The translations under genes were made by a program, and so were the position numbers. Source: Mycolicibacterium bacteremicum (lineage in GTDB: Bacteria > Actinomycetota > Actinomycetes > Mycobacteriales > Mycobacteriaceae). Taken from it: DNA of 64,000 nucleotides. The notes beneath the pieces were generated by a model. It saw only the letters and a program-made list of their open reading frames with translations, was not told the DNA's origin and did not search any database. Below, in pieces: positions 9,328-17,991 of the stretch (position 1 is its first letter; each line of letters starts with the position of its first letter). The DNA lies in contig NZ_CALUAE010000032.1 of assembly GCF_943913955.1 (NCBI RefSeq), positions 1 to 64,000 on the forward strand, in the 5' to 3' direction.

Positions 9328-10268
9328 GCGAAACAGATCAAGGCGCCCGACAGTGCCAGTGCGGCGATGGCCAGCGGCGTGGCAGCCATGGCGGCGACGG
9401 CGCCGCTGAGGGTGGCCCGGGTGCGCAGCTGGTTGAAGCGGCGTGGCGGGTCGGTGAGGCGTTGGGCGCGAATCAGCACGGCCACGCTGGCCGCGGCCAG
9501 ACCCTGCGCCGGCGCAGTGGCACCTGACAATGCAAGGAGGCCGCCCAAGAGTGAATGGCGGCTGTGTCGCTTGGCGGCCACATCATCGGCGCACATCTCC
9601 AGCAGAGCGGCGACTTCGGCTGACGCGGCAGCGAAGAACCTGACCTTGGGTAGCGCCGAGGCCACCCCGCGCACCGTCGCGACGATCTGGGCGTGGCGAC
9701 CACGCAGGTGGGCGCGTTCGTGAGCGATCACGGCAGCCAGTTGCGGTGTGTCGAGCGCGGCTACCGCGGCGCTGGTGACGACGATCGCAGCAGGATGGCC
9801 GGCGACACAGTAGGCCGCTGGTTCGGGCGCCTCGATGACCACGACATCATCGCCGCGGGACCTGCCAACCAAGCGGACAGCGTCGGCGTGGTCGAGGGTG
9901 TGGCTACGCATCCGGCTCAACGCACGGAACATCCGGATCGCGACGGCGCTCAACGTGCCAGTGGCTACGGCGATGGCGGTGCCGGCGACAAGTTGGGCAG
10001 GCCAGCCGGAGTGTCCGACCAGGATCGCTCTTAGACGCTGCACGCAGGAGACAATCAGTGCGTCGGGGCTGTCCCAGTGCCCTGCTGCTTCGATCAGGAT
10101 GAGTGCCCCCGCGGCGATGGCGCATCCCAGGACGGTGACTATGGCGGTCAGCCATGCGGTGATGGCCAGCCGGGGTGCAATACCATCGGCGGCGAGTCGG
10201 GATAGCAGCATGGGACCTGCGGCGAGTACCACCAGGACGTAGAGCAGCAATGCCGCAGCGACGGTCAT
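9324..10268 (-). CDS. blaR: BlaR1-like M56 membrane metallopeptidase
   Basis: Predicted integral-membrane zinc protease of family M56. The HExxH zinc motif is His183-Glu-Arg-Ala-His187 in AAVIAHERAHLRGRH, with a later Glu/Asp-rich segment (LLEMCADDVAAKR) supplying the third ligand. About four to five membrane helices flank it. At 314 aa it lacks the large penicillin-sensor domain of staphylococcal BlaR1 and matches M. tuberculosis Rv1845c. Its start overlaps the blaI stop by 4 nt, so the two form a repressor-protease pair: on stress the protease is expected to cause cleavage of BlaI. It is the only such sensor in the window, although two BlaI proteins are present. Confidence 0.9.
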   Translation of the reverse strand: MTVAAALLLYVLVVLAAGPMLLSRLAADGIAPRLAITAWLTAIVTVLGCAIAAGALILIEAAGHWDSPDALIVSCVQRLRAILVGHSGWPAQLVAGTAIAVATGTLSAVAIRMFRALSRMRSHTLDHADAVRLVGRSRGDDVVVIEAPEPAAYCVAGHPAAIVVTSAAVAALDTPQLAAVIAHERAHLRGRHAQIVATVRGVASALPKVRFFAAASAEVAALLEMCADDVAAKRHSRHSLLGGLLALSGATAPAQGLAAASVAVLIRAQRLTDPPRRFNQLRTRATLSGAVAAMAATPLAIAALALSGALICFA

Positions 10269-10645
10269 CGTCGTCCCGATTTGCGGGCCAGTCGACGTAA
10301 GGCGGCACGCAGGTCAGCCGATTCGGCCGCGTCGATCTGCGCGACAAAATGACTCAGGACCGCCTCAGAGCGCCCTCCGCCGTTGAGCGCGTCCAACATG
10401 AGCCGTGCGCTGTGCTCTTCTCTGGTCAGCGTGGGCCGGTACCGGTAGGCGCGTCCATCGCGTTCTCGAGATAGCCAGCCCTTGCCGTGCAGGTTGTCCA
10501 TCGTCGACATCACCGTCGTATAGGCAATATCGCGTTCTGCGCTGAGTTCGTCGAGGATGTCGCGAACGGTGGCATCAGATTCGCGGTTCCACAGGCGGTC
10601 CATGATCGACGCTTCCAGTTCGCCGAAGCCACGCACCCGCGCCAT
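10265..10645 (-). CDS. blaI: BlaI/MecI-family repressor, first copy
   Basis: Winged-helix repressor of the BlaI/MecI/CopY family, 126 aa. The DNA-binding domain covers residues 8-75 (FGELEASIMDRLWN, TVRDILDEL, IAYTTVMSTMDNLHGKGWLSRERDGRAYRY), followed by a dimerisation helix region. ATG 10645 is chosen because AGGAGG precedes it at good spacing; the frame is open further upstream to 10903 but lacks a site there. An imperfect class A operator overlaps the promoter side of the start, suggesting autoregulation. It resembles Rv1846c of M. tuberculosis, which controls blaC and blaR. It probably represses several operons of this island. Confidence 0.93.
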   Translation of the reverse strand: MARVRGFGELEASIMDRLWNRESDATVRDILDELSAERDIAYTTVMSTMDNLHGKGWLSRERDGRAYRYRPTLTREEHSARLMLDALNGGGRSEAVLSHFVAQIDAAESADLRAALRRLARKSGRR

Positions 10646-10653
10646 AAACAACC

Positions 10654-10670
10654 TCCTGATTAAGTCAGTA
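10654..10670. promoter_or_regulatory. Probable BlaI operator at its own promoter, class A (imperfect)
   Basis: TCCTGAT-TAA-GTCAGTA matches the class A dyad at 5 of 7 and 6 of 7 half-site positions and lies 9 nt upstream of the blaI start, overlapping its ribosome-binding site. Consistent with autorepression. Confidence 0.55.
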
Positions 10671-10778
10671 GTCAGCTTACGGTGTCGCTTCTGTCCACGA
10701 CACGCTGCAGTGGTGGACACGCCCCGCATGCCTGTGCCGTCGCCAGGACAGCTGGCCCGGCCCTGGGCCGCGCCTGGG

Positions 10779-11813
10779 CTAGTCGCGGGCAGCTCCGCGG
10801 GCGCGCAACCACGACATGGGATCGGCTTTAAGCGATCCGTTGAGGTGCACCTCGAAATGGAGATGTGGTCCGGTGGAGTTGCCGCGGTTGCCCATCGTGG
10901 CAATCTGGTCTCCTGCCATCACCCGGTCCCCGCTTTGAACCGTCGCCGTGTCGATATGCCCGTAGAGGGTGACTGTTCCATCGGAGGCGCGAATTTTGAC
11001 CCACATCCCGTAGCCGGCCGTGGGGCCCGCTGCGATGACTTCGCCGTCGGTGGCGGCGTAGATCGGCGTTCCGATGGCGTTGGCAATGTCCAGACCGGCG
11101 TGCAACGTGCCCCAGCGGCTGCCGAACGCCGAGGTTTGTATTCCGGTAGTGGGGAACATGAATTGTGGTCGTTGTAGTCGTGCCTCCCGCTGCGCCCGCT
11201 CCTGCGCGAACGCCGTGGCGCGGGCAATTTCTTCAACGTGCACCGAAGGATCGGCGATGCTGGGGACCGGCACGATCTGAATTCCTGCGGAGCCTTGGAC
11301 GAATTGTTCTTGCGCTGCGGCGATCTCGATGTCTGGTCGGGGATCGGGGGATATTGCGTACGCCCCGGCTGCGACAGCGCCGGCGGCCATTCCGGCGAAC
11401 ACGGCTCGACTGTGCGTTGCGCTGACGGCCGTGCGGGTCTGCCGGTGCGATGCGGGACGCCGCGCGCGGTGGGCCGCCGGGGCGCGTGGGATGTTCTGTG
11501 TCGGACGCGGACGGGGCGGTCGAAATGGTGGCAGGGGCGGCGGTCTCAGGAGTTCCAGCGGCTGTTCGTCGGCCCGGTCGTTGAGATCGTCGAGTTCGGG
11601 TGCGGCCAGCACCTCGCGGTCTTTGGGGAAGGGGCGCAGGGCGGGACGGACTGGCACGGCGGGGATGACGTCGGTGGCCGCCGTATCCCAGCGGCAATCT
11701 GCTGGGGCGTAGCGTCGCGTGGCGCGGCGATGCGGAACCAACTCGACGTTTTCCTTCTCCGTTACCGATCTGTGATCCTGCACGACGCTAACCGAACAGG
11801 TACCGATGGGCAA
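10779..11813 (-). CDS. M23-family peptidoglycan peptidase, membrane-anchored
   Basis: Lysostaphin-type (M23/LytM) domain at about residues 220-335 with zinc-ligand motifs HAGLD, YGHID and HLHFEV, so a functional metallopeptidase is expected. The first 130 residues are charged and proline/arginine-rich, then comes a single hydrophobic segment (VFAGMAAGAVAAGAYAI), suggesting a type II membrane protein with a cytoplasmic tail. Architecture and length recall M. tuberculosis Rv0950c. The exact start is uncertain because several GTG codons follow ATG 11813. It lies between blaI and lnt on the same strand, with a weak class A-like dyad about 100 nt upstream. It probably takes part in the same wall-remodelling programme as the NlpC/P60 genes. 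Confidence 0.85.
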   Translation of the reverse strand: MPIGTCSVSVVQDHRSVTEKENVELVPHRRATRRYAPADCRWDTAATDVIPAVPVRPALRPFPKDREVLAAPELDDLNDRADEQPLELLRPPPLPPFRPPRPRPTQNIPRAPAAHRARRPASHRQTRTAVSATHSRAVFAGMAAGAVAAGAYAISPDPRPDIEIAAAQEQFVQGSAGIQIVPVPSIADPSVHVEEIARATAFAQERAQREARLQRPQFMFPTTGIQTSAFGSRWGTLHAGLDIANAIGTPIYAATDGEVIAAGPTAGYGMWVKIRASDGTVTLYGHIDTATVQSGDRVMAGDQIATMGNRGNSTGPHLHFEVHLNGSLKADPMSWLRARGAARD

Positions 11814-11910
11814 CCTCGCCGACGGCCGAATCGTCCGAAAAAGGCAACATGCCGTCGATGCGCGGCGCTGTGAACAGCAGCTTTAGCCGCAGATCAACTA
11901 CCCAATCTAG

Positions 11911-11927
11911 TACGTAACAACTCAGTA
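11911..11927. promoter_or_regulatory. Possible degenerate BlaI operator, class A
   Basis: The right half CTCAGTA is exact (11921-11927), but the left half TACGTAA matches TACTGAG at only 4 of 7. The position, between the lnt stop and the M23 gene on the minus strand, fits an operator for the M23 gene. Confidence 0.4.
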
Positions 11928-11930
11928 GTA

Positions 11931-13577
11931 TCAATCGACTGTCTGGGGGTTCGCGGTGGTGCGCGGCGTGGATCCTCGCCGCTTCGACCTGCCGGCCGCG
12001 GTCATTAGCGCCGCTATCGCGGCGGTTGTCAGGGCGCCCTGCAACGCACGTGCCCACCGGGTGGCTGGGGTGAGGTCGGAGTTCAACTCCATGCTGGCGA
12101 CCAGGTGGTCAGCGGTGAAAAAAGAGCTCTCTTTGAGGATCTGCCCGTCGGAACTGATGAGCGCACTGATCCCGGTCGTGCCGGCGACCACCACCGGACG
12201 TCGGTGTTCGATGGCGCGGATTCTGGCGATCGCCAGGAACTGGCGGCTCATGGTCTCATCGAACGTTGCGTTGTTGGTCGGGATGGACAGCAGCTGCGCT
12301 CCATTGCTGACCGATTCGCGTGGCGCACGGTCGAATACGGCTTCCCAGCATGTTGCGACTCCCACGGGGATGCCGGCGATCGGCACGACTGCGGGTCCGC
12401 CGCCGGGGACGAAGAAGCCCGCCCGGTCGGCGTAGTCAGAGAACAGGCGGAAAAACGGTCGCCAGGGAAGGTACTCGCCAAATGGTTGCAGAATCTTTTT
12501 GTCGTGGCGCGCGACGGGGCCGTCGGTGGGGGTCCACACAAGCATGCTGTTTCTGGTGGATTGGCCGTCGGTGTCGAGATTGCCCCCTGCCGTCACCGCA
12601 CCCACGAGTATCGGTGCGTTGATTGCCTGTGCAGCGACGTCGATCTGCGCAGCTGCGTCAGGGTGGGCGAAAGGGTCGATATCTGACGAGTTTTCGGGCC
12701 AGATCACCAATTCGGGTTGAGGTAGTCGTCCACGCTGGATGTCCTCGGCCAGACGGAGCGTCTGCCGGCGGTGGTTGTCCAGCACGGCGCGTCGTTGAGC
12801 GTTGAAGTCCAAGCCGAGGCGCGGAACGTTGCCCTGTACGGCGGCCACGGTCACCGTCGAGCGAGCACCACTTGAGCGCCAGGGCTGCCACCCCGTGGCG
12901 GTGACCACGGCCAGCCCAAACACCACCGCCGTCACCGCGATGGGTGCGAGCAGAGGCTGCGTACACCTCGTGGCCTGAAATGTCAGCGCCGCCGACGCGG
13001 TGAACCCGAGCAGCGTCACCGCCAGGGACACCAGCGGCGTCCCACCCCACGTTGCCAGCGCGGCCAGCGGACCATTGGCCTGGCCGAACGCCAGCACACC
13101 CCAAGGGAATCCCCCGAACGGCACGACACTTTTGAGCCACTCCGCTGCAGTCCAAGCGCAGGCCCACCAGATCGGCCATCCGGGCAGGGTGCGCAAGGTG
13201 ACGGCGGCGGCGGTGAAGATCGCGCAGAACAGCGCACTCAGGATGCTCAGGGCCAGCCAGGCGACATGGCCCACCAGCGCTCCGGTCCATGGCAGCAGCG
13301 GCAGATAAAAGGCCAGCCCGAACACGAATCCATAGCCCAGGGCGGTGTACACCGTCGTGCTCGGCTGGTAGGCGAGCCAACCCAGGAGCGCACACCCGAC
13401 AATTGCTGCCGGCCACCATCCGATCGGGGGAAAGCTGCTCCACACCAGCAGGCCGCCGCTAACCGCGGCACCAAACCGCGCCCCGTGGCGCAGCACCGCC
13501 GAGAACCGTCGCCTCACAGCCTGGTGGCACTCATCAGCGCAGTCTTGGTACGCCGTCGCGCGGACCCGCCTCGACAC
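11931..13577 (-). CDS. lnt: Apolipoprotein N-acyltransferase
   Basis: Lnt adds the third acyl chain to lipoproteins at the outer face of the membrane. The N-terminal half has about six to seven membrane helices; the C-terminal half is a nitrilase-type (CN_hydrolase) domain with the triad visible as Glu in LVIWPENS (about residue 295), Lys in HDKKILQPFGEYLPW (about 361) and Cys in GVATCWEAVFD (about 409). GTG 13577 gives 44 nt of overlap with the upstream P-type ATPase gene; GTG 13517 would avoid it. It is the third gene of a cadC-ATPase-lnt operon. An Lnt next to a metal pump is unusual, and several island products (TlpA-like, one Ldt) are lipoproteins it could modify. Confidence 0.9.
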   Translation of the reverse strand: MSRRVRATAYQDCADECHQAVRRRFSAVLRHGARFGAAVSGGLLVWSSFPPIGWWPAAIVGCALLGWLAYQPSTTVYTALGYGFVFGLAFYLPLLPWTGALVGHVAWLALSILSALFCAIFTAAAVTLRTLPGWPIWWACAWTAAEWLKSVVPFGGFPWGVLAFGQANGPLAALATWGGTPLVSLAVTLLGFTASAALTFQATRCTQPLLAPIAVTAVVFGLAVVTATGWQPWRSSGARSTVTVAAVQGNVPRLGLDFNAQRRAVLDNHRRQTLRLAEDIQRGRLPQPELVIWPENSSDIDPFAHPDAAAQIDVAAQAINAPILVGAVTAGGNLDTDGQSTRNSMLVWTPTDGPVARHDKKILQPFGEYLPWRPFFRLFSDYADRAGFFVPGGGPAVVPIAGIPVGVATCWEAVFDRAPRESVSNGAQLLSIPTNNATFDETMSRQFLAIARIRAIEHRRPVVVAGTTGISALISSDGQILKESSFFTADHLVASMELNSDLTPATRWARALQGALTTAAIAALMTAAGRSKRRGSTPRTTANPQTVD

Positions 13578-15666
13578 CGGCCGCGGTGTCCATGGGCCCG
13601 CAGCAGTCGCAGTCCGCGCTGCCGGCGGCGCGTGTCGGGGTCAGGCGCAGCGGGACTGACGTGGCAGCAGCCGCCGGGGTGGGACCGCAGCAGGTGTCTA
13701 CCGGCTCCGGTGCGGCCCCGATATCGACATGGAGTGGCACCGAAGTCTTGATCGGCGCCGAGGTCAATCCTGGCAGCGATCGGGTGCGGGCGGCGCGGAT
13801 CGCATTGAGAATGACCAGAACCTCGGCTGCTTCGTGGACGAATACCACGGTCGCGAGACCGAGCACGCCCAACGCCGCCAACGGGATCAACGATCCGATG
13901 ATGGCCATCGAGAATCCGATGTTCTGGACCATGATGCGACGCGCGCGCCGGGAGTGGGCCATGACCTGCGGCAGGTGCCGCAGGTCCTCGCCCATCAGGG
14001 CGACGTCGGCCGTTTCGATCGCGACATCGGTGCCCATGGCGCCCATGGCTATTCCGATATCGGCGGTGGCCAATGCCGGTGCATCGTTGACACCATCACC
14101 GACCATTGCGATGGGACGACCACGGGCCAGCTCCGGAAGCAGTCGTGCCTTGTCCTCCGGCAGCAGCTCGGAGCGCACGGTCTGGATTCCCGCTTCGGCT
14201 GCGAGTGCCTCGGCGGTCAGCGTGTTGTCCCCGGTGAGCATGGCGACATCGATGCCCAGGCGCCGCAACAGGCGAACCGCCTCGGGCGCCTCCGGCCGCA
14301 GTTCGTCACGCACCGCAATCGCGGCGCGCGTGACACCATCGCGTTCCAGGATCACCACGGTCGCGCCGGCACCCTGCATCCGTGTCACATCGTCGGCGAG
14401 CGAGCCCGGGTCCACCCAGCTGGGCTTTCCGAGTCGCAGTGGCGATTCGTCCAGTTGACCCTGAATGCCATGGCCGGCAACGGCTGTGACATCGGTGGCT
14501 GTGGGCACCGAGCTGGTGGCAGCGAGAATTGCCTGTGCCAGCGGATGTTCGCTACGCGCCTCCAGTGCCGCGGCCGTTCGCAGCGCATCCTCCTTTGTTT
14601 GTCCTCGGACGGTCACCACCTCTACGACCTGAGGCATGTTGCGGGTCAAGGTGCCGGTCTTGTCGAGGGCGATGACCTTGATGCGACCGAGCTCTTCGAC
14701 GGCGGCACCGCCTTTCACCAGTGCGCCCTGGCGGCTGGCGGCGCCGATGGCCGAGACGACTGTCAGGGGGACCGCGATCGCGAGCGCACACGGGGAGGCG
14801 GCCACCAGGACCACCAGCGCCCGTTCCAGCCAGAGCATCGGATCACCCAGCAATGCACCGATTCCGGCGATCGCGGCAGCCAGCATCATGATTGCGGGCA
14901 CCAACGGCCGGGCGATTCGGTCGGCGAGCCGCTGGCCGGCGCCCTTACGCTCCTGCGCGTCTTCGACGATGTGCACGATGCGGGCCAGCGAGCTGTCGGC
15001 GGCCAGCGCGGTCACCTCGATCTCGATGGCACCGCCGCCATTGATGGCACCCGCATGAACCTGGGTGCCCAGACCGGCTTCGACCGGCACGGACTCGCCG
15101 GTGATGGCGGACAAGTCCAAGCTGGTCTGTCCGGTCATGATCGTTCCGTCGGTGGCGGCGCGCTCGCCGGGCCTCAGCACCATGACGTCACCGAGGACGA
15201 GTTCCTCGGGGGAGACGGTGATCTCGGTGCCGCCGCGCAGGACCGAGGCTTTGGGTGGCACCAGCGACAGCAGGGCGCGCAGTCCACGCCGGGTCTTGGC
15301 GACCGCATAGTGCTCCAGGCCTTCGGCGATGGAGAACAGGATGCCCAGAAGAGCGGCCTCGGCGAACTGTCCGAGTGCCACTGCGCCGATGGCGGCGATG
15401 GTCATCAGCGTCCCGACCCCGATGCGGCCGTGCCGCAGATTGCGCAGCGCATCCGGCGCGAACGTGGCGGCGGCCACGGCGACGGCCACCAACTCCAGCC
15501 CCAGCATGGCGTCGGTCAGCCCTGTCCTGCCGAGCGCCCAACCGACGGCGAGCAAGACTGCGGCGACAACCGCGAGCTGCAGTTCCCGCACGTGCCAGAG
15601 CTTTTCGGGACCTGCCTCGGGTTCGTCGGATTTTGCGAACTCTGGTCCGCAGCATGCATCAGACAC
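13534..15666 (-). CDS. Heavy-metal P1B-type ATPase with Cys-Cys motifs (CtpG/CadA-like)
   Basis: Metal-exporting P-type ATPase. It has a transmembrane Ser-Pro-Cys metal site (VAASPCALAIAVPL), phosphorylation motif DKTGTLT (Asp335), the HP motif in ARSEHPLAQ, an MLTGDN hinge and MVGDGVNDAPAL. There is no ferredoxin-like N-terminal domain. Instead a Cys-Cys-Gly-Pro motif occurs three times: once at the N-terminus (DACCGPEF) and twice in the C-terminal tail (DTCCGPTP, CDCCGPMDT), likely soft-metal ligands. GTG 15666 overlaps the cadC stop and is preferred over ATG 15687. The CadC-like repressor upstream suggests Cd/Pb/Zn export. M. tuberculosis CtpG is the closest named relative I can suggest. 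Confidence 0.9.
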   Translation of the reverse strand: MSDACCGPEFAKSDEPEAGPEKLWHVRELQLAVVAAVLLAVGWALGRTGLTDAMLGLELVAVAVAAATFAPDALRNLRHGRIGVGTLMTIAAIGAVALGQFAEAALLGILFSIAEGLEHYAVAKTRRGLRALLSLVPPKASVLRGGTEITVSPEELVLGDVMVLRPGERAATDGTIMTGQTSLDLSAITGESVPVEAGLGTQVHAGAINGGGAIEIEVTALAADSSLARIVHIVEDAQERKGAGQRLADRIARPLVPAIMMLAAAIAGIGALLGDPMLWLERALVVLVAASPCALAIAVPLTVVSAIGAASRQGALVKGGAAVEELGRIKVIALDKTGTLTRNMPQVVEVVTVRGQTKEDALRTAAALEARSEHPLAQAILAATSSVPTATDVTAVAGHGIQGQLDESPLRLGKPSWVDPGSLADDVTRMQGAGATVVILERDGVTRAAIAVRDELRPEAPEAVRLLRRLGIDVAMLTGDNTLTAEALAAEAGIQTVRSELLPEDKARLLPELARGRPIAMVGDGVNDAPALATADIGIAMGAMGTDVAIETADVALMGEDLRHLPQVMAHSRRARRIMVQNIGFSMAIIGSLIPLAALGVLGLATVVFVHEAAEVLVILNAIRAARTRSLPGLTSAPIKTSVPLHVDIGAAPEPVDTCCGPTPAAAATSVPLRLTPTRAAGSADCDCCGPMDTAAGVEAGPRDGVPRLR

Positions 15667-16036
15667 GATCAACCTGCTTTGTGGCACCAGCCACCAGGAC
15701 CGCGGCGGTCAACTGCTCACCGAGCGGGGTCAGGCGGTACATCACCAACTTGCCGTCACGTTGCGACGTGACCAGCGTGGCGTTCTTTAGTTGCCGCAAA
15801 TGATGGGATACCAGGTTCTGCGCCGCGCCGACCACCCAAGCCAAGTCGCAGACGCACAACTCCTCACCGCCGCGCAGGGAGGTGGCGATCAACAGTCGGG
15901 TGGGGTCACCGAGAGCCTTGGCAGCCAGTGCTGCGGACTCGACCGCGCGCTGCTGAGGCAGCGAGGCGCGGATGGCCTCCGCGTGCGGTAGGTCGAGGCA
16001 GAGCAGATCGCAGCCGTCCGCGGGCGTATCGGTCAT
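15659..16036 (-). CDS. cadC: CadC-like ArsR/SmtB-family metal-sensing repressor
   Basis: Winged-helix repressor of 125 aa. The alpha-3 metal site ELCVCDLA matches that of staphylococcal CadC, and an N-terminal Cys pair (DGCDLLCLD) corresponds to CadC's extra Cd/Pb/Bi thiolate ligands. The recognition helix is in AAQNLVSHHLRQLKNATLV, followed by a wing (QRDGKLVMYRL). It heads the operon cadC - P-type ATPase - lnt and overlaps the ATPase start, so it presumably represses the pump until cadmium, lead or zinc binds. An AT-rich imperfect dyad lies just upstream. It is regulated independently of the BlaI operators. Confidence 0.9.
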   Translation of the reverse strand: MTDTPADGCDLLCLDLPHAEAIRASLPQQRAVESAALAAKALGDPTRLLIATSLRGGEELCVCDLAWVVGAAQNLVSHHLRQLKNATLVTSQRDGKLVMYRLTPLGEQLTAAVLVAGATKQVDRV

Positions 16037-16039
16037 CTC

Positions 16040-16066
16040 AATATGCTAACGGTCGTTGATATGATT
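16040..16066. promoter_or_regulatory. Probable ArsR/CadC-type operator region
   Basis: An AT-rich stretch centred on TAACG-GT-CGTTG with ATATG on both sides lies immediately upstream of cadC. The symmetry is partial, but position and composition suit a CadC site. Confidence 0.45.
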
Positions 16067-16133
16067 GCCAAGCAGCTCACGCGGCGGCATACCTAATGGG
16101 GCGGGTTCGCAGCGCGCTGGCTATATTACTAGT

Positions 16134-16152
16134 CTACGTAGTAGATGCGTAG
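16134..16152. promoter_or_regulatory. BlaI-type operator, class B
   Basis: CTACGTA-GTAGA-TGCGTAG matches the class B dyad with one half-site mismatch. It precedes the small ORF-resB-copD/ctaG-HXXEE operon on the plus strand and is about 98 nt from the divergent cadC start. Confidence 0.8.
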
Positions 16153-16210
16153 AGATGAAGGTCGGTCGTGGATGATGCGGTGCGCGAAGTATGCGTTCAC
16201 GGAGATTGCG

Positions 16211-16420
16211 ATGTCAGGGCATGCTCTCCTGTTGCTTTCGCTGGGAACTGCGCGAGCGGTGCCCGCACTGGCTTTGTTTCGCCTGCGCACCGACACAATT
16301 CAGGCCTTCGGTGAAGTTCTGCTGGTCGGGGTGGGAGTCGCGTCGGTGGCCGGATTGCGGAACGAGTTCGTCACCTGGATCCAAGCTGCGTTCGTCACTC
16401 ATACGACCATGCCAATATGA
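16211..16420 (+). CDS. Small hydrophobic protein encoded ahead of resB
   Basis: A 69-aa frame with two hydrophobic stretches (ALLLLSLGTARAVPALALF and FGEVLLVGVGVASVAGL). Support for its being real: GGAG (16201-16204) lies 6 nt before ATG 16211, its stop overlaps the resB start as ATGA, and it lies directly between a class B operator and resB. The frame is open further upstream, to an ATG within the operator. I recognise no family; it is not CcdA or CcsA, the usual partners of ResB. It could be a coupling leader peptide or a small assembly factor. Confidence 0.45.
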   Translation: MSGHALLLLSLGTARAVPALALFRLRTDTIQAFGEVLLVGVGVASVAGLRNEFVTWIQAAFVTHTTMPI

Positions 16421-17991
16421 AACGCGTCGTGGCACTGGTACGCAACAGCTGGCGCTCCCTCACCTCCATGGGTACCGCGCTGGCGCTGCTGTTCCTGCTC
16501 GCGTTGGCAGCAATCCCGGGTGCGCTATGGCCACAGCGGCAAGTCAATCCAACCACGGTGGCCGGCTACATCGCTGACAATCCACGCCTAGGCCCGTGGC
16601 TGGATCGTTTGCAGATCTTCGATGTCTTTTCCAGCGTCTGGTTCACCTCGATCTACGTCCTGCTGTTCGTCTCGTTGATCGGCTGCCTGACGCCCCGATT
16701 GGTCGACCATGCACGCAGCCTGCGAGCCACACCGGTGCGGGCACCGCGCAACCTTAACCGACTGCCCAAGCATCGCGTGCTGACGATGCAGGCCGATCCC
16801 GAAGAACTGGGCACCGCCGTCTCCGATCGACTCCGCGGATGGCGCAAAACTGTGCGGCGCGAGGAAGATCGTGTCGAGATCTCGGCTGAGAGAGGCTATT
16901 TGCGTGAGGCCGGCAACCTGGCGTTCCACTTCTCCCTGATCGGGCTCTTGGTGTCGGTCGCGGCCGGGAAACTCTTCGGCTACGAAGGCAACGTCATCGT
17001 TCTCGCCGACGGCGGACCTGGCTTCTGCTCCGCATCACCGGCGGCCTTCGATGCCTTCCGGCCGGGCACCACGGTCGACGGCACCGGCCTGTACCCGATT
17101 TGTATACGTGTCAACGATTTCACCGCCGACTTCACGCCGAACGGACAAGCGGTGGGCTTCGCCGCTGACATCAGTTATCAAGCGGGCGAGGGCCTGGCCT
17201 CCACTGCATGGGAAGCCTACGAATTAAAAGTCAACGAGCCACTTCGCGTCGGCGGGAACCGGGTGTACCTCTTAGGTCACGGATACGCACCCACCTTCAC
17301 TGTCACGTTCCCCGATGGCCAGAAACGCACTCAGACATTGCAATGGCAGCCCGAGGAATTGCAGACACTTCTGTCGTCGGGGGCCATGCGATTCGATCCG
17401 CCGGCGGGCAGCTTCCCGGACCCCGATGAACGCCGAAAGAACCAGATCGCGATCGAGGGATTGCTCGCGCCGACAAAGCAACTCGACGGCACGCTGCTGT
17501 CGTCTGCGTTCCCCGCCCCCAACGATCCCGCCGTGGCCGTCGACATCTATAAGGGCGACACTGGCCTCGACACCGGTCGGCCACAGTCGATTTTCGCACT
17601 GGACAAGCGAATGATCGGGCAGGGCAGGCTGACCAGGATGGCGCGGGTGAATCTGAGTCTCGGCGAACAGACCCGGCTTGAGGACGGCACCGAGGTGCGC
17701 TTCGACGCCATCACCGATTTCGTCAGTCTGCAGGTGTCCCACGACCCCGCGCAGGTCTGGGTGCTGGTGTTCTCGATCACGATGATGGCGGGCCTGTTGG
17801 TCTCGCTGATCATCCGTCGTCGTCGTATCTGGGTGAGGATCCGAACGACCGCGTCGCCGGATCAATTGGTGGTGGAGTTGGGTGGTTTGGCCCGCACCGA
17901 CAACGCGGGTTGGGGCGACGAATTCGATCGCCTGGCGCGGCGCCTGCTTCCCGATGCCGCCGAACTTGGCGCCGGACAGGTCCCGCGGTGA
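16417..17991 (+). CDS. resB: ResB/CcsB-type cytochrome c biogenesis protein
   Basis: Membrane protein of system II cytochrome c maturation. The N-terminus MGTALALLFLLALAAIPGALWPQR is a typical ResB first helix. Helices near residues 65-90 and 165-190 follow, then a large extracytoplasmic domain (about 190-440) and a final helix near 450 ending in RRRRIWVR. Length (524 aa) matches M. tuberculosis Rv0528. The rest of the set (CcsA/ResC and CcdA) is absent from the window, so this copy must use chromosomal partners or act with the island's TlpA-like protein. It begins a run of 4-nt overlaps with the next two genes. Confidence 0.9.
   Translation: MKRVVALVRNSWRSLTSMGTALALLFLLALAAIPGALWPQRQVNPTTVAGYIADNPRLGPWLDRLQIFDVFSSVWFTSIYVLLFVSLIGCLTPRLVDHARSLRATPVRAPRNLNRLPKHRVLTMQADPEELGTAVSDRLRGWRKTVRREEDRVEISAERGYLREAGNLAFHFSLIGLLVSVAAGKLFGYEGNVIVLADGGPGFCSASPAAFDAFRPGTTVDGTGLYPICIRVNDFTADFTPNGQAVGFAADISYQAGEGLASTAWEAYELKVNEPLRVGGNRVYLLGHGYAPTFTVTFPDGQKRTQTLQWQPEELQTLLSSGAMRFDPPAGSFPDPDERRKNQIAIEGLLAPTKQLDGTLLSSAFPAPNDPAVAVDIYKGDTGLDTGRPQSIFALDKRMIGQGRLTRMARVNLSLGEQTRLEDGTEVRFDAITDFVSLQVSHDPAQVWVLVFSITMMAGLLVSLIIRRRRIWVRIRTTASPDQLVVELGGLARTDNAGWGDEFDRLARRLLPDAAELGAGQVPR

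Noticed and set aside
13729..15771. 680-aa plus-strand frame opposite the P-type ATPase
   Set aside because: Low-complexity antisense frame typical of high-GC DNA; the minus strand encodes all P-type ATPase motifs.
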